A stretch of 64,000 bases of DNA from NCBI GenBank assembly GCA_003598975.1, contig QZIJ01000019.1:1-64000 (forward strand), written 5' to 3'. The stretch's first letter is position 1, and each line of letters opens with the position of its first letter. The translations under genes were made by a program, and so were the position numbers. This document shows, piece after piece, positions 39,501 to 48,597 of this stretch. Source of the stretch: Anaerolineaceae bacterium (GTDB taxonomy: Bacteria; Chloroflexota; Anaerolineae; Anaerolineales; Villigracilaceae). The notes beneath the pieces were generated by a model that worked only from the letters and a program-made list of their open reading frames with translations, searched no databases and had not been told where the DNA came from.

Positions 39501-40474
39501 TAATAGGTAACGCCTGTAGTGATGGAAAAATCCACGCTGGCTTTCAGGTCGAGCAGGAAGTTGAGGGCGCGGCCAATATCGTTTTCGTAGGCGACAGGCG
39601 CGCCCCACAACATGAGCATGTTGCAACCCTTATCGCCAAAGTCGAGACGGTTGATCAGTCCGCCATACTGTTCTTTCAATTGGAAAAGTTTTTGCACAAA
39701 CCCCTGCAGTTTCTCATCGGGAAGATCGGGGAAACGCATGAACAGGTTGACCGCCTGACGGAACTCGCCGCGCTCATCCTGAGTGAGAATATTTTCGTGG
39801 ACAAAGACGCACGATGCGGGCAGGTCGAATGGGGGAAGTTGAAGCGGGCTGGGGGCTGGCAAATTCGAGCGGATCCCAGCCAGGCGGACGAATGAATTGC
39901 CGTCGTCCACGAGGATGTCGGATTGCAAAACATCAGCCAGGGAACGGGAGAGGTAGGTTTCCTCCGCGCGAGCGAGGTGTTCAGCGCTGGCGGAATCGTC
40001 CACGGCTGTCCCGCGAAAATAGTAGGTGGCATTATCGAGGCCGATGGAAGACAAAATTCCCCAGGAGACATCGCCGAGGGAAAGTCCGATCTTGGCGGAA
40101 AACGAGAAGGAGCCGTAGGGGGTTTTCTTGAGCGGCCGCGAGGCCAGGTTTTGCTGAATCCACCAGGCGGAGGCCAGCGCGTTTAAGGCGGTGGAGCGTT
40201 CATCGGTTTCGATGGGGAACAACGCCAGAATGCCGTCGCCCGCAAAGCCAACGATCCTGCCACCGTGCTCGAACACGCTGGAGACCAGCGGATCGAAGAC
40301 ACTGCGCATCAGCCCCACCAGAATTTCCGCGCCGTGCTGTCCCTGCTTGGCGAGGGCGTCGGTCAAAGTGGAGAAACCCGACAGGTCGAGGAACATTCCC
40401 ACAGCGTGGAATGTTCCTCGAAACTGTCCAGCATGATATTTTTCGATGATGAATTCGGGGACGATACGGTGCAT
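36596..40474 (-). CDS. Class III adenylate/guanylate cyclase - AAA ATPase - TPR regulator
   Basis: FLDLSGFSTLTDAL...GGRIVGFAGDGILALFP; IWGEAGIGKSRLVYE Walker A; multiple C-terminal TPRs. Confidence 0.85.
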   Translation of the reverse strand: MHRIVPEFIIEKYHAGQFRGTFHAVGMFLDLSGFSTLTDALAKQGQHGAEILVGLMRSVFDPLVSSVFEHGGRIVGFAGDGILALFPIETDERSTALNALASAWWIQQNLASRPLKKTPYGSFSFSAKIGLSLGDVSWGILSSIGLDNATYYFRGTAVDDSASAEHLARAEETYLSRSLADVLQSDILVDDGNSFVRLAGIRSNLPAPSPLQLPPFDLPASCVFVHENILTQDERGEFRQAVNLFMRFPDLPDEKLQGFVQKLFQLKEQYGGLINRLDFGDKGCNMLMLWGAPVAYENDIGRALNFLLDLKASVDFSITTGVTYYIAHAGFLGSEIFECYTCYGWGVNLASRFMMSAPDGSTWIDERVARRIKNRFDFEYQGAQKFKGFDTEQKVFLLQGRKPHEEAQHQGEFVGRGEELSRLANFLQPLWQGKFAGLIAIWGEAGIGKSRLVYESRVSPALKDRSALWAFCHSDQVLRHSFNPFRYWLLRYFDFTSEMDEVSRKQVFESKLDELIASLPDPGLAGDLERVRSALGALLDLAWPDSLYEKLDAEGRYNNTLLALISLFKAESLRQPVVIFIEDAQFLDEDSAAFLPRLKRALADYPVAMVVSARRAGSDSALDESLSDATIELGALSAQALSNLAEIYLGGIASPELVNLLQERSEGNPYFAEQILIYLQEERLLEMGEEGWRASRAIWDASLPADIRALLMAHLDQLSGAVRDVIQTASVLGREFDAQTLAAVLGDGSALPELLGEAERAEILSPVNQHRYMFRHGLLRDAAYSMQMRARRQELHASVVDALERLYAGEIESRYGEVAHHAERADLTDKALHYLPLAGTQAMNAYQNAQAVDYFSRALLLIPEKETRSRFNLLLKRVEVFHRIGDRKLELRDIDSLDAYASLLNDLPSTARALLARANYCSVTGDYPPAIEIAERVIELMKSQSPDITLEAYSYLASSLFRLGRLEESLNKARAGLFLARQSGAKKSEAQVLSGMGLISIEQNKLLDAISYLEQSIMIARQIPDEVIEISALNNLGNAAASLGNYSMAHECYERSYVGFQARGDRSREGMMLNNLGWVAGMRGDFAYALSCQQQALKIARETGNQYQEAYTLINLSALLGGQGDAAGARECASLGYELCRKIGERSGEAWALLNLGHAYVLTEDLEHAQLAYEQSLAIREEMRQPNLSAEALAGLTQISLYKDEPLALAQRAESILAIMESDRELSGTEDPLRVYFICYQALQKMKDPRSRPVLQSAKRLLESQVSKFKDEDARRLYVENVPWRRAIQQTN

Positions 40475-40548
40475 GGTTCGATTGTATACTATTTTTCTCT
40501 TGCCTTGTTGTTTCAATTGTTGTATAGTGACCGCACAAGGAGCCGCGC

Positions 40549-41643
40549 ATGGACCTGACCATTTACAATTGCCATATTCATACATTCACAGCCGAACACA
40601 TCCCCGACCGCTTCCTGCCGCTGGGACTGGTGCGCGCCATGCGTCGTTCATTCCTGCGCGGACTCATCCTATGGCTGTTCGAAAAACTCATCCCGCGCTC
40701 AAACAAGGATGCTGCGGCTCGCACAGGAAGATTCCTAGCGCGCGGCGCGTTCGAGAGCCAGCAAAAGGTTTTCGGGTACGTGCAAAAGCAATATCCCGAA
40801 GGGACGCGTTTCATCATCCTGCCGATGGACATGGAATTTATGGCGGCAGGCAGGCCCGAGGTCCAGTATGAGGCGCAGTTGAAGGAACTGGCGGAGTTAC
40901 GCGACGCGTCGAAGGGCACGATCATCCCGTTCTGTGCAGTGGATCCGCGACGTCCGAATGTGGTCGATGAGTTCAAGCGCTGGCACAAGGAATACAAAAT
41001 CAGGGGTGTGAAATTGTATCCGAACCTTGGATACTTTCCCGATAACCCTGTGCTGTTGGAAATTTACGCCTATTGCGAAAAGAAGAAGTTGCCCATCATT
41101 GCCCACTGCTCCACAGGCGGAGTACGCATGACGGGTCTGAGCCGCGAGGAGGGGCAGAAGTTCGCTCACCCCGCCAATTATGAAGGTGTGCTGAAACAAT
41201 TCCCAAAATTGAATTTTTGCCTCGCCCATTTCGGCGGTGCGGATGAGTGGGAGCGCCACGTGACAGGCGAGACACCGCGAACAGGTCCCAATGCAACCTG
41301 GCTGACCATCATCACGGATATGTTGCGCTCGGGTGAATACCCCAACCTGTATACGGATGTTTCGTACACGCTCTTCGTTGAAATGCCCACCTACCGCCCG
41401 TTCAACTATTTTAACTTCCTCAAAGTTCTGCTCTCGGACGCGGCCGTGCGCGACCACGTGCTCTTCGGTACGGATTATTACATGGTGGAACGCGAGAAGG
41501 TCAGCGAAAAGGAAGTCTCCATCGGCTTGCGCGCCCATCTCGACGATAAGTGGTATTTCCAACTGGCGCATCATAATCCGAGGAAGTTTTTGTATGAGGG
41601 GAAAACAGGCAGGACTCAGGCCAAAACCGCCAAAAGAGGATAA
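40549..41643 (+). CDS. TIM-barrel amidohydrolase family protein
   Basis: YNCHIHTF; GVKLYPNLGYFPDNP; IIAHCSTGG; LFGTDYYMV. Confidence 0.85.
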   Translation: MDLTIYNCHIHTFTAEHIPDRFLPLGLVRAMRRSFLRGLILWLFEKLIPRSNKDAAARTGRFLARGAFESQQKVFGYVQKQYPEGTRFIILPMDMEFMAAGRPEVQYEAQLKELAELRDASKGTIIPFCAVDPRRPNVVDEFKRWHKEYKIRGVKLYPNLGYFPDNPVLLEIYAYCEKKKLPIIAHCSTGGVRMTGLSREEGQKFAHPANYEGVLKQFPKLNFCLAHFGGADEWERHVTGETPRTGPNATWLTIITDMLRSGEYPNLYTDVSYTLFVEMPTYRPFNYFNFLKVLLSDAAVRDHVLFGTDYYMVEREKVSEKEVSIGLRAHLDDKWYFQLAHHNPRKFLYEGKTGRTQAKTAKRG

Positions 41644-41664
41644 ACCTCGATTTTAGAATATGAC

Positions 41665-41701
41665 AAACCTCCCGCTTTTTCAGTGACCAGCGGGAGGTTT
41701 T
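41665..41701 (+). terminator. Intrinsic terminator
   Basis: AAACCTCCCGCT / AGCGGGAGGTTT followed by T. Confidence 0.75.
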
Positions 41702-41721
41702 ATTGGGAATATAATCACAGT

Positions 41722-42609
41722 GTGAGCAAATTCTTCAACCGCCAGATTGCCCTGCCACAGGATCACGGCTCGTGGGTCTTTATCCTCAGCCCGCTCCTGA
41801 TCGGACTGTTCGCGGGGCGCGCTTTCAACTACGCTTCCCTCGCGCTGACAGTCGCGGCCATGGCAGCATTCTTCATCCGCCAACCGGCCGCGATGATGAC
41901 CAAAGCCTACGCGGGACGCCGTCCACGCAGTGACCTGCCTGTCGCGCGCTTCTGGTTTATCGTCTACGGTGTGATCGCGCTCCTTGCACTGGCAGAACTG
42001 TTTTGCTTGAAGCAAGGCTATATCGCCCTGCTCGCCATCCCTGGGATTCCCGTCTTTGCGTGGCATCTTTATCTCGTGAGCAAGCGCGCCGAGCGACGGC
42101 AGGCGGGCATCGAAGTCATCGCGACGGGCGTGCTATCCCTCGTCGCGCCTGCCGCGTTCTGGGTGGGCATCGGTCACTATGACCCGATGGGCTGGTGGTT
42201 GTGGGCGTTGACATGGTTGCAATCCGCTGCGAGCATCGTCTACGCGTACGCGCGTCTCGAACAGCGGGACCGACTCACCGCTCTGAGCGGAGGGTCGAGT
42301 GCAATCCGAGACCCGAAGTCGAAAAGCGATTTGGCCGCATCCGCTCAAAGTCAGGAACGAAGCGAGAAGTGGAGACTCGGGCGGCGCGCATTCCTGTACA
42401 CATCCTTCAACCTGGCCGCGACGCTCATCCTCGGCTGGAGTCAAATCCTGCCGCAGTGGATTTTCGTCCCGTTTCTTTTGCAGTGGCTAGAGACGATCTG
42501 GGGAATCCAGAATCCCGCCACGGGCTGGAAGCCGACGCGCATCGGCATCCGCCAGCTGATCGTCAGCACGTTGTGGACAATATTGTTCATCGTTGTGTGG
42601 AGGCTTTGA
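41722..42609 (+). CDS. YwiC-like polytopic membrane protein (GTG start)
   Basis: NRQIALPQDHGSWVFILSPLLIGLFAG; repeated TM helices. Confidence 0.75.
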   Translation: MSKFFNRQIALPQDHGSWVFILSPLLIGLFAGRAFNYASLALTVAAMAAFFIRQPAAMMTKAYAGRRPRSDLPVARFWFIVYGVIALLALAELFCLKQGYIALLAIPGIPVFAWHLYLVSKRAERRQAGIEVIATGVLSLVAPAAFWVGIGHYDPMGWWLWALTWLQSAASIVYAYARLEQRDRLTALSGGSSAIRDPKSKSDLAASAQSQERSEKWRLGRRAFLYTSFNLAATLILGWSQILPQWIFVPFLLQWLETIWGIQNPATGWKPTRIGIRQLIVSTLWTILFIVVWRL

Positions 42610-42884
42610 TGAATGATGCAAAATGGGTCACGCTCATTGATGTCTACAAGAAAATGCACGCGGACTTGGTAGAAAGTTATCTTCAAGCGCACGGCATTGA
42701 TACTCACCTTGTCCAGGAAGCCTATTACCAATACAAACTCAGTGCCTACGCGGGCCCGGTACAAATCCTTGTCCCGAATTATCAACTTGATGAGGCGAGA
42801 AAATTGTACGAGAAAACAGGCTGGGATTTCGATACGACCGAGACAGACGATGACGAGTACGACAACGAGGAAGGCGATGAATAA
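42609..42884 (+). CDS. DUF2007-like small protein, copy 1
   Basis: WVTLIDVYKKMHADLVESYLQAHGIDTHL...VQILVPNYQLDEARKLYE; TGATG overlap with upstream gene. Confidence 0.7.
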   Translation: MNDAKWVTLIDVYKKMHADLVESYLQAHGIDTHLVQEAYYQYKLSAYAGPVQILVPNYQLDEARKLYEKTGWDFDTTETDDDEYDNEEGDE

Positions 42885-42905
42885 TCACTTCCCCTGGAGG
42901 TTGTA

Positions 42906-43154
42906 ATGGACGAACTCAAATGGGCCAAACTCACCGAAGTTTACGGACGCATGGAAGCCGAGCTGATCGAGAGTTATCTCGAAGCAAATGGTATTGATGT
43001 GGAACTGTTCCAGGAGGCGGTGGGGCATCAAATTTACCCCACTACCATTGATGGCCTCGGCAGGGTACAGGTCTTTGTCATCAAGGAGAATCTGGCCGAA
43101 GCACGCAAAATGATCGAACGCTTCAACAAAACCGACATCGAGGAATCAACATGA
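42906..43154 (+). CDS. DUF2007-like small protein, copy 2
   Basis: WAKLTEVYGRMEAELIESYLEANGIDVEL...VQVFVIKENLAEARKMIE. Confidence 0.7.
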   Translation: MDELKWAKLTEVYGRMEAELIESYLEANGIDVELFQEAVGHQIYPTTIDGLGRVQVFVIKENLAEARKMIERFNKTDIEEST

Positions 43155-43241
43155 AAAACACGGTCATTCTCATCAACGACAACGACACGGGCGACATCCT
43201 CGAAGCACAACTCAAAGCAGACAAGGCAGTCACACTCTGAC

Positions 43242-45059
43242 ATGACCGAACGCGCCCGACATCCTATCCTTCGACTTCGCTCAGGACGAGCCATCAGCCT
43301 GCTCCTAATTTTCGTGAGCGGATTCTTCCTTTTGGCGATTCCCGCCGCGGCTTCGCCCGTGTTGGATTCCATCACGCCCACCGCGACAGCCTACACCCCT
43401 CCCACGCCCACCATGTACCTGGTGACGTTGACGCCGACGCCCACGCTCGCACCCACTCCCACTTTCGATGTCAGCCGCCTCGATAAACCGATCGTCGACG
43501 AACCGCCCTCCCAACTGGACGAGGGACTGCTCGTCTACTGGGGCGTGTGCATGGCCTGTCACGGCGACACGGGACAGGGTCTCACCGACGCGTGGCGCGA
43601 CTCCTTTGGCGAAGACCGCGACTGCTGGACATCGAAATGTCACGCCTCGAATCATCCGCCACAGGGATTCGAGTTCCCGCGCCTCGTCCCCTCCCTTTCA
43701 GACAAAGGGACACTCCTGCGCTTCGTCAACGCCGAGCAGTTGTATCAATATAATCTTGCAAACATGCCCTGGTGGGACCCAGGCTCGCTAACCAAGGAAA
43801 AAGCGCTGGCGGTCACCGCCTACCTATTGAAGATGAACGGCAAACTCCCCGAGGGCGTGACGCTCACCGCCGCGAACGGACAGTTCATCCCCATCCAATA
43901 CACCGTCATGGAACCGCCCGCGCAGAGCAACCTGTGGAAGTATCTACTGGCGGGCGCGCTGATTCTGTCAGGAATTGGCATCGGGCTTCAATCCGTGCAA
44001 CCGCACGCGGGGAAACGTCCCAGTTTCATCCTGCACCTGCATCCGCCGACCATCCCAGCCCTGCAGGCGCGCTTCCGCTACACGCTTGGCGCGGGCGGAC
44101 TGGCCGTCTTCCTCTGCATCATCTTGCTCGTGACAGGCCTGCTGGAGATGTTCTACTACATCCCATCCACCGAGCGCGCCGCCGCAACGATTCAGGAGAT
44201 CACCTTCCTTGTCCCCTACGGCGGACTCGTCCGCAACCTGCATTTCTGGTCGGCGCAGGCGCTGGTGGTGGTGGCGGCCATCCATTTGTTGCGCGTGGTC
44301 TTCACGGGCGCGTACGCCAAACCGCGCCGTTTCAATTACATCCTCGGCCTCGGACTCTTCGTCATCGTGCTCCTGCTCGATTTCACGGGCTACGTTCTCC
44401 GCTGGGACGAAGGTATCCGCTGGGCGCTGATCGCGGGGACCAACCTGCTGGGCTCCGTCCCGAAGATTGGCGAGGGACTCGTCCGCTTCGTTTCGGGGAA
44501 CCTCGAGCCGGGTCCTGCCATGCTGATTCGATTCTACGCCTGGCACCTCTTCGGCCTCGCCATCCTCGGCGGCATCCTGATGATCTGGCACCTCTTCCGC
44601 GTCCGCCGCGACGGAGGCATCGCCGCCACGCGCGTGGAGCGGATTGGTAATCCGCCTGATGAAGAGTCGGCTCCCACGCGCATCTCGCGCGCCGAACTCC
44701 TGCGCCGCGAGGCCATCACCATGCTGGTTGCGGGAGGGATTCTCCTGCTCATCTCCACCTTCCTGCCCGCGCCCATCGAGCAGCCGATGAGTTCCACGCT
44801 TGTCAGCCTGGCAGAATCGCGCGCACCCTGGTTCTTCCTGTGGGTGCAGGAATTGCTCAAGGTCGGCGACCCCTTCCTGTGGGGAGTTGCCACGCCGCTG
44901 ATCGTTGTGCTCCTGCTTGGACTCATTCCCTACGTTTTCCCGCGCGTGGACGAATCCGAGATTGGACGCTGGCTTCCCCGTTCAGGCCGCGCCGCGCAAC
45001 TCTTCCTCGCCACCCTGCTGGTGACCATCATCACCTTGACCATCCTTGCCACGCGGTAA
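43242..45059 (+). CDS. Cytochrome c - cytochrome b (b6-type) fusion, quinol oxidoreductase subunit
   Basis: GVCMACHGDTGQG, CWTSKCH; His pairs HFWSAQALVVVAAIH and HLFGLAILGGILMIWH; APWFFLWVQELLK. Confidence 0.85.
   Translation: MTERARHPILRLRSGRAISLLLIFVSGFFLLAIPAAASPVLDSITPTATAYTPPTPTMYLVTLTPTPTLAPTPTFDVSRLDKPIVDEPPSQLDEGLLVYWGVCMACHGDTGQGLTDAWRDSFGEDRDCWTSKCHASNHPPQGFEFPRLVPSLSDKGTLLRFVNAEQLYQYNLANMPWWDPGSLTKEKALAVTAYLLKMNGKLPEGVTLTAANGQFIPIQYTVMEPPAQSNLWKYLLAGALILSGIGIGLQSVQPHAGKRPSFILHLHPPTIPALQARFRYTLGAGGLAVFLCIILLVTGLLEMFYYIPSTERAAATIQEITFLVPYGGLVRNLHFWSAQALVVVAAIHLLRVVFTGAYAKPRRFNYILGLGLFVIVLLLDFTGYVLRWDEGIRWALIAGTNLLGSVPKIGEGLVRFVSGNLEPGPAMLIRFYAWHLFGLAILGGILMIWHLFRVRRDGGIAATRVERIGNPPDEESAPTRISRAELLRREAITMLVAGGILLLISTFLPAPIEQPMSSTLVSLAESRAPWFFLWVQELLKVGDPFLWGVATPLIVVLLLGLIPYVFPRVDESEIGRWLPRSGRAAQLFLATLLVTIITLTILATR
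43268..43292. repeat. 25-bp dispersed repeat inside the cytochrome c-b gene
   Basis: CCTTCGACTTCGCTCAGGACGAGCC; 24/25 identical to 56826-56850. Confidence 0.85.
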
Positions 45060-45108
45060 ATCCCACCCGACCACTCAGACCAATCAGACTACTTAGACCA
45101 CTCCGACC

Positions 45109-45525
45109 ATGAGACCACTCCCTCGCAGAAGCTTCCTCAAACTCCTCACCAACTCCCTGCTCACCTTCAGCGGCGCGCTTGGACTGGGCGGGCTGGCGCG
45201 CTTCTTCAGTTTCCAGGCTGACCCGCCACCGCCCAAAGAGTTCGATATCGGTCCCGCCATGAACTATCCGCAGGGATCGGTCACCGTCCTGTTGCAAATC
45301 CCTGCCACATTGCGGCACACATCCAAGGGCTTCATCGCTGTCAGCATGAAATGCACACATCTGGGATGCACCGTGGAAAAACCTGGCGAGACGTTCGAAT
45401 GTCCCTGTCACGGTTCGCGCTTCGACGAATTCGGCAAGGTGACGCGCGGTCCCGCCACCCGCGACCTGCCGCAATTGGAGGTGATCGAAACCGAAGACGG
45501 GAACCTGATCGTCCGTGCAAGTTAG
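45109..45525 (+). CDS. Rieske [2Fe-2S] protein
   Basis: Tat-like RRSFLKLL; CTHLGCTVE and CPCHGSRFDEFG. Confidence 0.93.
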   Translation: MRPLPRRSFLKLLTNSLLTFSGALGLGGLARFFSFQADPPPPKEFDIGPAMNYPQGSVTVLLQIPATLRHTSKGFIAVSMKCTHLGCTVEKPGETFECPCHGSRFDEFGKVTRGPATRDLPQLEVIETEDGNLIVRAS

Positions 45526-45665
45526 GCAGGCGGATATAATTGACTATATCGGAAAAAAACTTTCCGCCACGAATTTCACAAATTGGAATAATAAAAAATC
45601 CGTGATAATCCGTGAAATCGGTGGCAAAGATTTTGATCGTCATCACCAACTGGAGGAGCGACGCC

Positions 45666-46817
45666 ATGGATTTCGACCTGAACGATGAACAACGCATGTG
45701 GAAGAAAGCCGTCCACGATTTTGTGGAGGCCGAAGTACAGCCCAAAGCCCGAGAGGTGGACGAAACCGACCAGTTCAATTGGGAGGCGGTGCGCAAGATG
45801 GGACCGATCGGCCTGCTCGGACTGAGCATCCCTGAAGAATACGGCGGCCCGGGCGTGGACAGCATCAGCGCGATGATCGCCATCGAGGAACTCGGCTGGG
45901 CCTGCGGCTCCACTGCATTGGCGCTGGCGGCACACAACGGTCTCGGCACCGCGCCTCTCGTCAAGTATGGAAGCGAAGAACTTAAGAAGAAATGGCTTCC
46001 GCTCGTCTCCAGCGGCAAAGGCAAACTCGCCGCCATGGTGATGACCGAGCCCGGTGCAGGCTCCGACATCCAGGGCGGGATCACCTGCCGCGCCGAAAAA
46101 GTGGGAAACGAGTGGGTGTTGAACGGCGCGAAGATGTGGTGTACGAACGCGTCGATTGCGGAATACATCATCATCGTCTCGCGCACGGACCGAGGAGGCG
46201 GGTCCCGTTCCCTGAGCATGATCCTCGTCCCAACCGACACGCCCGGCCTGCACATCGCCCCGCCCGAAAAGAAAATGGGACTGCACGGCTCCCCCACCCA
46301 CGCGGTGACGCTGGAAAACGTCCACGTGCCGCTCGGCAATCTGGTCGGTGAGGAGGGACGCGGCCTGCATCAGACCCTCGCCACGCTGGATGGCGGACGC
46401 ATCTCCATCGGCGCCATCTCGCTGGGGTTGGCCGAGGCCGCGCTCGAAGCCGCACTGAACTATGCCAGGGAACGCAAGGCCTTTGGACAGCCGATTGCCA
46501 ACTTCCAGGCCCTGCAGTGGAAACTGGCCGACGCGGCCACCGAGATCGAACTGGCGCGCAACATGCTTTACAAAGCCGCCTGGCTCAAAGACCAGAAACG
46601 CCCCTACACCACAGAGGCCGCCATGGCTAAACTCTTCGCCAGCGAAATGGCCGAACGCGTCTGCTACAACGCCATCCAGATCCACGGCGGATATGGCTAC
46701 AGCCGCGAATACCCCGTGGAGCGCATGTACCGCGACGCCCGCCTGATGACCATCGGCGAGGGAACCAGCGAGATCCAGCGGCTTGTGATCGCGCGTTCCA
46801 CACTGGCAATGGAATAA
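45666..46817 (+). CDS. Acyl-CoA dehydrogenase
   Basis: [84 protein letters not shown]. Confidence 0.96.
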   Translation: MDFDLNDEQRMWKKAVHDFVEAEVQPKAREVDETDQFNWEAVRKMGPIGLLGLSIPEEYGGPGVDSISAMIAIEELGWACGSTALALAAHNGLGTAPLVKYGSEELKKKWLPLVSSGKGKLAAMVMTEPGAGSDIQGGITCRAEKVGNEWVLNGAKMWCTNASIAEYIIIVSRTDRGGGSRSLSMILVPTDTPGLHIAPPEKKMGLHGSPTHAVTLENVHVPLGNLVGEEGRGLHQTLATLDGGRISIGAISLGLAEAALEAALNYARERKAFGQPIANFQALQWKLADAATEIELARNMLYKAAWLKDQKRPYTTEAAMAKLFASEMAERVCYNAIQIHGGYGYSREYPVERMYRDARLMTIGEGTSEIQRLVIARSTLAME

Positions 46818-46830
46818 AGTTTCCCTGTAA

Positions 46831-46870
46831 GAATCGAAAATGACCGCCTGTCGGCGGTCATTTTCGATTC
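46831..46870. terminator. Bidirectional terminator hairpin
   Basis: GAATCGAAAATGACCGCC-TGTC-GGCGGTCATTTTCGATTC, perfect 18-bp stem between convergent genes. Confidence 0.8.
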
Positions 46871-46902
46871 AACAAATTGTTCCCACGGCGTGAGAGCCGT
46901 TA

Positions 46903-47481
46903 TTATTCGTACCCCGTCATAATCAAATCCATTATGTTTTCAAATGTATCGAAACCGATTCCGGGCACATTCATAATGTCTTCGATGTAATAGAAATCGC
47001 CATAGGTTTCACGATAATCAATAATGCGTTGCGCCAGGGTCGGCCCAATGCCGGGCAATGTGATGAGCGTATCCACATCGGCAGTATTGATATCTATCAA
47101 CTCCAGCGCGACTTCTTCAACACGCGTGGCACCCACAGACTCGACGCCAGCCAAAAAGGGAATCTCCAAACGCTGACCATCCTCGAGCGGCGCGGCAAGA
47201 TTAATGGTGGACTTGTCTGCTTCGGCGAGGAAACCACCCGCGGCTTCGATAGCATCGTTTACGCGGCTTCCGCCGGGCAACTCATAGACGCCCGGGCGCG
47301 GCACCGCGCCAGCCACATCCACCACTAGGGGCGCGGGAGTGGGCGGCGGCAACAGCGCCACCGAATTGCCTCGCGGCGAGCGCGCCACGATCCACAACAG
47401 GCCGCCGAGCACCAGCCCGATCAGCACGCCAACAAAAGTGGGGTAAAACGCTTTTAGAATATCCTGCTTGGTTGTTTCCAT
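46903..47481 (-). CDS. ComEA-family SLBB plus helix-hairpin-helix protein
   Basis: VVDVAGAVPRPGVYELPGGSRVNDAIEAAGG; INTADVDTLITLPGIGPTLAQRIIDYRETYG. Confidence 0.9.
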   Translation of the reverse strand: METTKQDILKAFYPTFVGVLIGLVLGGLLWIVARSPRGNSVALLPPPTPAPLVVDVAGAVPRPGVYELPGGSRVNDAIEAAGGFLAEADKSTINLAAPLEDGQRLEIPFLAGVESVGATRVEEVALELIDINTADVDTLITLPGIGPTLAQRIIDYRETYGDFYYIEDIMNVPGIGFDTFENIMDLIMTGYE

Positions 47482-47529
47482 GCCTGTATTTTAATCCAAA
47501 TTCACCGAGCCATCGCCATTACTTATTTC

Positions 47530-47979
47530 TTATTCATCGAGACGCATAACTAGCAAAGTCTCACCGTCGCGAAAAAACCTCATCATTTTGTTTGCCAGTT
47601 TTTGCAGGCGGCGGAAGTAGGGAGTCAACTCGTCGGCGGCGAGGGTGCGGAAACCGAACTTCTGATAGAAAGACTCCAATCCAGAGCGACAGGTGAGATG
47701 GATGGGACGCGGTGACTGGGACAGTAACTGCTCGACGAGTCGACGCGCCAACCCGCGTCCGCGCCACGCGGGACGGACGGCGAGGGAGGCCAACTCGAGC
47801 GTCTCGTCAGCGTGGGGTTTGACCTGGACACACGCGGCCAGCCTCCCGTCCGCGGAGGAAGCGAGCAGGAATCGTCGCCAGTCGAGGGCCATCGGATTGA
47901 TCCGCACGAGGCGGATGAGGGCTTTTATGTCCGCCGCGTCGTCTGCGGTGGCTGGGCGGAGGAGGAAATCGTCAGCCAA
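47530..47979 (-). CDS. GNAT N-acetyltransferase (TTG start proposed)
   Basis: LRPATADDAADIKALIR...LELASLAVRPAWRGRGLARRLVEQLL...FYQKFGFRTL; longer N-terminus antisense/overlap artefact. Confidence 0.8.
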   Translation of the reverse strand: MADDFLLRPATADDAADIKALIRLVRINPMALDWRRFLLASSADGRLAACVQVKPHADETLELASLAVRPAWRGRGLARRLVEQLLSQSPRPIHLTCRSGLESFYQKFGFRTLAADELTPYFRRLQKLANKMMRFFRDGETLLVMRLDE

Positions 47980-48589
47980 TCGTCCCCGAAGCGACGAGCA
48001 CGATAAGCGTAAAAATGTACCAGTGAATGAGGAAAGGATAGAGGAAGGAGCGCGTGCGGTAGGCGATCCAGCCAAATGCGAAACCGCCAAAGATGGTGGA
48101 GAGAGTCTCGATCTCTGGCTTGCCAATGTGGAGGAGCGCGAACGGGACGGCCTGAATCCAGAGCGCGTCGGCGCCAAATTTGCGGGCGTAACCAAAAGTG
48201 ATGAAGCCGCGGAAGAGGAATTCCCAGCCGAGGATCTGGCCGAAGGTGTTCCACGGCAGATTGGCGGTCATGTTTTGATAATACGATTGCGAGGAAGGGT
48301 CGAGTTTGGCGAGGAACCAGATGATGGGCGTCATCAGGATAATGCCGCCTATGGTGATGATCAGTCCCGCGCGCCAGTCACCGAGGGTGAAGCCGTAGTC
48401 GCGAGGTGATTCGCGAAAGACAAAGATAATGAACAACAACGGGACGAGCAGGAAAAAAATGGTCTGATTGATCTCGATGGAGGGCGTGATGTCGTGATAA
48501 TAGTAAATGATCAGCAACAAGGTGCTGACGATGGTGACAGCCGCGACTTTGCGGTCAATGTGGAGAGGGGAGAAGATGGATTTTAGCAT
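47972..48589 (-). CDS. CPBP-family intramembrane protease-like protein
   Basis: LGWEFLFRGFITFGYARKFG...AVPFALLHIGKPEIETLSTIFGGFAFGWIAYRT. Confidence 0.8.
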   Translation of the reverse strand: MLKSIFSPLHIDRKVAAVTIVSTLLLIIYYYHDITPSIEINQTIFFLLVPLLFIIFVFRESPRDYGFTLGDWRAGLIITIGGIILMTPIIWFLAKLDPSSQSYYQNMTANLPWNTFGQILGWEFLFRGFITFGYARKFGADALWIQAVPFALLHIGKPEIETLSTIFGGFAFGWIAYRTRSFLYPFLIHWYIFTLIVLVASGTIG

Positions 48590-48597
48590 GGCGGCGG

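Noticed and set aside
47530-48195. Full-length 221-aa reading of the GNAT ORF
   Set aside because: The N-terminal ~70 residues overlap the CPBP gene and are Ser/Arg-rich shadow sequence; the GNAT domain starts near the TTG at 47979.
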